A stretch of DNA of 46,264 nt, from assembly GCA_013287375.1 (NCBI GenBank), contig JABDDX010000012.1, positions 1 through 46,264 of the forward strand, written 5' to 3'. The notes beneath the pieces are model-generated. The model was not told the origin of the DNA, made no database searches, and saw only the letters and a program-made list of their open reading frames with translations. Origin of the DNA: Bacteroidota bacterium (lineage in GTDB: Bacteria > Bacteroidota > Bacteroidia > Sphingobacteriales > Sphingobacteriaceae). Both the position numbers and the translations under genes were made by a program. Below, in pieces: positions 43,088 to 46,264 of this stretch. Within the stretch, counting starts at the first letter, position 1, and the number at the start of each line of letters is the position of its first letter.

Positions 43088-44467
43088 TTACTTCCTGTTC
43101 TTTTTATACCATTCGCCGAACGATTCTTTTGGTGGCTCGGGCATATCGCGGTGTTTATACCACGGGTTTAATTTGTTGTTTACCATAAACGGCGCATATT
43201 TTAAAACCAAACGCCCGGCTTTTCCGGCAGTGTGATAGGCTGTAGGTGATGATAAAGTCCAGTCCATGATTTTCATAGATGCCGTTTTAGCCGCAGGTAC
43301 ATAACCGTTCTTTACAATCACTTGTCGCCATTTATACAATTGTTGGTGGATATCAATTTTTACCGGGCAAACATTTGTACAGGAACCGCATAAGGTTGAT
43401 GCAAATGGCAGGTCGGCATATTTTTCCATATCGAGGTTTGGTGCCAGGATTGAACCTATCGGCCCTGATATGGCATTATGATAGCTATGCCCACCACTAC
43501 GCCGATAAACCGGGCAGGTATTCATGCAAGCCCCGCAACGAATGCATTTTAAGGAGTTCCTGAAATCTTCCCGACCCAGTTGTATGCTGCGGCCATTATC
43601 CACAATGATAATGTGCATTTCCTTTCCTTTATTTGGCCTTTTGAAATGGCTGGAATAAGTTGTTATCGGCTGCCCCGTTGCGCTACGTGTAAGCAAGCGC
43701 AGGAATACGCCAAGATGTTTTCTTTCAGGAATAATTTTTTCTATACCCATACTGGCGATGTGTACGTCGGCAAGGTGCGCGCCCATGTCTGCATTGCCTT
43801 CGTTGGTGCATACCACAAATTCGCCGGTTTCGGCAATGGCGAAGTTCACGCCGGTTAAAGCAGCTCGCCTGGTTAAAAAAGTATCTCTTAAATGCTGCCT
43901 TGCCGTTTCAGTTAAAAACTGCGGATCTGCATTACCAGCTGGTGTACCCAAATGCTGATGAAACAGCTCGCCTATTTCTTCCTTTTTTTTGTGGATGCAG
44001 GGTAATACAATATGGCTGGGCATTTCTTTTGCCAACTGAACAATACGCTCACCCAGGTCGGAGTCAATAACATTGATCCCATTGACTTCAAGAAAATCAT
44101 TTAAATGGCATTCTTCAGTAAGCATTGATTTGCTTTTTACCATCTGGCCAATCGAATGCTTTCTTAATATAGAAAGTACTATTTGGTTATGTTCTGTAGC
44201 ATCAGCTGCCCAATGTACAATTATGCCGTTTGCTATGGCGTTACCTTCAAACTGTTGCAAATAATTGTTCAGGTTTGAAAGAACGTTATGTTTAATTTGT
44301 GAGGCCGTCTCGCGTAGCACTTCCCAATTGCTTATTTTATTTACCGCGACATCCCTCTTTGATCTTATCCACCATAGGGTTTCATCATGCCAGTCTACTC
44401 GCGCCTCATCGTTATTAAAAACTTCGGCTAAGTCCGCATGATTGGTTGTATTTTGAATTTCGCTCAA
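43088..44467 (-). CDS. lutB: Lactate utilisation protein B (LUD + 4Fe-4S)
   Basis: A 459-residue iron-sulphur subunit of LutABC, cytoplasmic. The N-terminal LUD region includes LTGVNFAIAETGEFVVCTNE. Then two ferredoxin-like clusters follow: Cys308, 311, 314 and 318 (CIRCGACMNTCPVYR), and Cys360, 363 and 367 (CGSCTNVCPVK). The C-terminal WYKHRDMPEPPKESFGEWYK ends the family domain. It lies between lutA (32-nt gap upstream) and lutC (8-nt gap downstream). Electron transfer from lactate through these clusters to the quinone pool is the established family role. Confidence 0.94.
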   Translation of the reverse strand: MSEIQNTTNHADLAEVFNNDEARVDWHDETLWWIRSKRDVAVNKISNWEVLRETASQIKHNVLSNLNNYLQQFEGNAIANGIIVHWAADATEHNQIVLSILRKHSIGQMVKSKSMLTEECHLNDFLEVNGINVIDSDLGERIVQLAKEMPSHIVLPCIHKKKEEIGELFHQHLGTPAGNADPQFLTETARQHLRDTFLTRRAALTGVNFAIAETGEFVVCTNEGNADMGAHLADVHIASMGIEKIIPERKHLGVFLRLLTRSATGQPITTYSSHFKRPNKGKEMHIIIVDNGRSIQLGREDFRNSLKCIRCGACMNTCPVYRRSGGHSYHNAISGPIGSILAPNLDMEKYADLPFASTLCGSCTNVCPVKIDIHQQLYKWRQVIVKNGYVPAAKTASMKIMDWTLSSPTAYHTAGKAGRLVLKYAPFMVNNKLNPWYKHRDMPEPPKESFGEWYKKNRK

Positions 44468-44499
44468 TGTCGTATCATTAATTGTTGTTTCGATCTTAC

Positions 44500-45234
44500 C
44501 TATTCACCGTTCAGTATTTCCGCTATGTGCAATACCTTTACTTTGCTGCCTTGTCTATGTAATATCCCTTCCATATGCATCAGGCACGACATATCAACAC
44601 CGGTGATGTATTCAGCGCCGTTATGCAGATGATCCTCCACCCTATCTTTTCCCATTTTGGATGATACTGCTTCCTCAGCAACGCAAAAAGTACCGCCGAA
44701 GCCACAGCATTCATCCTTACGGTTTAAATGTACAAGCTCAATATCCTTCACCATATTTAGCAGGCTTCCTGGTTTTGAAAATTCGGGGGCAACCAGTTCA
44801 GTCATTTGCGACAGATGCAAACCACGCTGGCCATGGCAACTTTGGTGTACACCAACTTTATGCGGAAAACGAGCGGGTAGCGATTTAACTTTTAATACAT
44901 CCGTTAAAAAGGAAGTAAACTCATAAAGCTTATTACTGAGTGTTGTAGCTATCTCCGGATTATCATTATTGTGCAGATGCTCTTTTAAATGCAGCACGCA
45001 ACTGCCTGACGGGCCTACTACATAATCAAACTCACTAAAATTTTTGATGAACAGATCATTACACCCACCTGTCAAATGCTCAAAACCCGAGTTTGCCATT
45101 GGTTGCCCGCAACAGGTTTGATTTTTAGGATAAACAACATCAACCCCTAATTTCTCCAGCAGTTGCAGGCATGCTATCGCCGCACCCGGGTAAAATTGAT
45201 CGACATAACAAGGAATAAACAGACCTACCTTCAT
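44500..45234 (-). CDS. lutA: Lactate utilisation protein A (cysteine-rich CCG domains)
   Basis: A 244-residue cytoplasmic subunit of LutABC with two CCG (heterodisulfide reductase-like) domains: CCGQPMANSG from residue 41 and CCGFGGTFCV from residue 176, plus VGVHQSCHGQRG in between. The N-terminus MKVGLFIPCYVDQFYPG is typical, so the start at 45234 is secure. First gene of the lut operon. The 116 bases upstream should hold the promoter, but no TAnnTTTG box was found. A zinc alcohol dehydrogenase gene is transcribed in the same direction upstream and may belong to the same unit. Confidence 0.94.
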   Translation of the reverse strand: MKVGLFIPCYVDQFYPGAAIACLQLLEKLGVDVVYPKNQTCCGQPMANSGFEHLTGGCNDLFIKNFSEFDYVVGPSGSCVLHLKEHLHNNDNPEIATTLSNKLYEFTSFLTDVLKVKSLPARFPHKVGVHQSCHGQRGLHLSQMTELVAPEFSKPGSLLNMVKDIELVHLNRKDECCGFGGTFCVAEEAVSSKMGKDRVEDHLHNGAEYITGVDMSCLMHMEGILHRQGSKVKVLHIAEILNGE

Positions 45235-45350
45235 ATAATGCTTAAATAGTACAAAAAACTTATCATAGGTTTATATACCCATGCAAGTACCGCATAATTT
45301 GGCCGTGAATATTATAGGTTATTAGCTAAATCGTCGCCAATTTTAGCAAA

Positions 45351-46264
45351 CTAATTATCCATCGAAACCATTGCTTTTATTACTTTGGTTTCCGGCTTTA
45401 ACCAACTTTCAAAATCGTGCTCAACCTGGTTAAATGTTACCCGGTGAGTAATATAGTTTAAAGGACTGATAACTCCTTTTTTAATAGAATCAATCACCTG
45501 CTCAAAATCAACAATCGTAGCATTTCTGCTGCTCATCAAAGTTGCTTCGCGTTTGTGGAATTCAGGGTGACTAAAACAGATATCACCTTTTTGTAACCCG
45601 ATTAAAACATACCGGCCGCCATGCGCAATATATCGGAAAGCATTGTCAATCGCTTTAAGATTACCGGTCGCATCAATAACTACCGTAGGCATATCACCAT
45701 TGGTGATTTCCTTTAACTGTTCCAGAACATCACCCGATAATGCATTTACAACATAATCTACCTTAATTACATCCCGGCAAAAGTTAAGGCGTTCTTCATT
45801 AACATCCAACGTTATTACTTTAGCACCTGCTATCCGGGCAAATTCCATTGTACCTAAACCAATAGGGCCCGCTCCAATTACCAGTGCATACTCTCCTTTT
45901 GTAATACCTGCGCGCCTTACGCCATGAGCGCCAATGGCTAATGGTTCAACCAATGCCAGCTCTTCAAAACCAAGCCCCTCACCATGTATTAAAGTATGCG
46001 AAGGAACCATCAGATATTCGGTCATCCCACCATCAACATGCACACCGCACACTTGCATATTAACACAGCAATTGGTATTGCCCATACGACAGGCTATACA
46101 ATGGCCACAGTTAAAATATGGGATAAAAGTCACCTTCTCATTAATATAAAAACCGGGTGCATTATCAAATTCAACTAATTCTCCCGATAGTTCATGCCCT
46201 AATACGCGTGGATAATTGAAATAAGGTTGCGTACCTTCAAACGCGTGTAAATCAGTACCGCAGA
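45351..46264 (-). CDS. Zinc-dependent medium-chain alcohol dehydrogenase (5' end outside window)
   Basis: The frame is open from the window edge to a stop at 45351, about 303 codons, and lacks the N-terminus. It should not be read as starting at the GTG at 46133, because in-frame upstream codons continue the family: CGTDLHAFEG, then RVLGHELSGELVEF. Catalytic zinc ligands are the Cys of CGTD, the His-Glu pair of GHE and a later Glu in ALVEPLAIGAHGV. Structural zinc cysteines are CGHCIACRMGNTNCC. The NAD-binding motif is GAGPIGLGTMEFARIAGA. Such enzymes oxidise polyols or sugar acids (sorbitol, threonine or gulonate/galactonate dehydrogenase-like). It lies 116 nt upstream of lutA in the same direction. 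The substrate is unknown. Confidence 0.9.
   Translation of the reverse strand, partial: CGTDLHAFEGTQPYFNYPRVLGHELSGELVEFDNAPGFYINEKVTFIPYFNCGHCIACRMGNTNCCVNMQVCGVHVDGGMTEYLMVPSHTLIHGEGLGFEELALVEPLAIGAHGVRRAGITKGEYALVIGAGPIGLGTMEFARIAGAKVITLDVNEERLNFCRDVIKVDYVVNALSGDVLEQLKEITNGDMPTVVIDATGNLKAIDNAFRYIAHGGRYVLIGLQKGDICFSHPEFHKREATLMSSRNATIVDFEQVIDSIKKGVISPLNYITHRVTFNQVEHDFESWLKPETKVIKAMVSMDN

Noticed and set aside
46133..46133. GTG start for the zinc dehydrogenase
   Set aside because: In-frame codons upstream encode the conserved CGTD and GHE zinc-ligand motifs, so the gene runs off the window edge.
1..46264. CRISPR arrays, tRNA or rRNA genes, insertion sequences, phage genes
   Set aside because: Looked for by reading spacers for regular repeats, cloverleaf-like segments, transposase or integrase motifs; none was recognised.

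Overview
The window reads as a Bacteroidota chromosome, most like a soil or plant-associated Sphingobacteriaceae such as Mucilaginibacter or Pedobacter. This rests on a paired SusC/SusD outer-membrane system, roughly 40% GC, AT-rich spacers, a Bacteroidota-type promoter (TTG, 20 nt, TAnnTTTG) and a bifunctional rhamnulose-phosphate aldolase/lactaldehyde dehydrogenase. The genus is inference. No rRNA, tRNA, CRISPR array, insertion sequence or phage gene was recognised.

Left part (1-26.2 kb): a polysaccharide utilisation locus that probably targets a rhamnose-containing pectic polymer such as rhamnogalacturonan. A susD (cut by the window edge) and susC pair and a DUF3826 protein point left. An AraC-family regulator points right. 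Six secreted carbohydrate-active enzymes form a tight leftward operon (22122 to 6644): an alpha-glucuronidase-like hydrolase, a GH95 enzyme with an inserted domain, a GH2/malectin enzyme, a GH78 alpha-L-rhamnosidase, a GH43-like propeller and a GH2 beta-galactosidase. An (alpha/alpha)6 MGH1-like hydrolase and a divergent PL1-type pectate lyase follow.

Middle (26.2-33.8 kb): class I fructose-1,6-bisphosphatase points left. A tight rightward operon encodes an iron-type alcohol dehydrogenase, a DapA-type aldolase, a PdxA2-like dehydrogenase, a DUF1537 four-carbon acid sugar kinase and an SSS symporter. The kinase and PdxA2 are the known core of tetronate (C4 sugar acid) catabolism to dihydroxyacetone phosphate. 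Their combination with the aldolase, Fe-ADH and SSS permease is the best candidate here for an uncharacterised catabolic module.

Right part (34-46.3 kb): rhaT, a bifunctional aldolase/dehydrogenase (rhaEW type), an L-rhamnose isomerase and a rhamnulokinase-like kinase take L-rhamnose to dihydroxyacetone phosphate and L-lactate. A second DUF3826 protein and a SASA-type acetylesterase follow. Then a leftward lutA-lutB-lutC operon (L-lactate to pyruvate) and the 3' part of a zinc alcohol dehydrogenase.

Taken together, the enzymes release rhamnose and other monosaccharides outside the cytoplasm, the permeases import them, and rha plus lut turn rhamnose into triose phosphate and pyruvate. Fbp may support gluconeogenesis from these C3 products. 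Non-coding features of note are an exact 16-nt repeat upstream of both susC and the first DUF3826 gene, a cluster of inverted repeats at 22423-22612, and four copies of CCATGAACTA between the rhamnose aldolase and isomerase genes.
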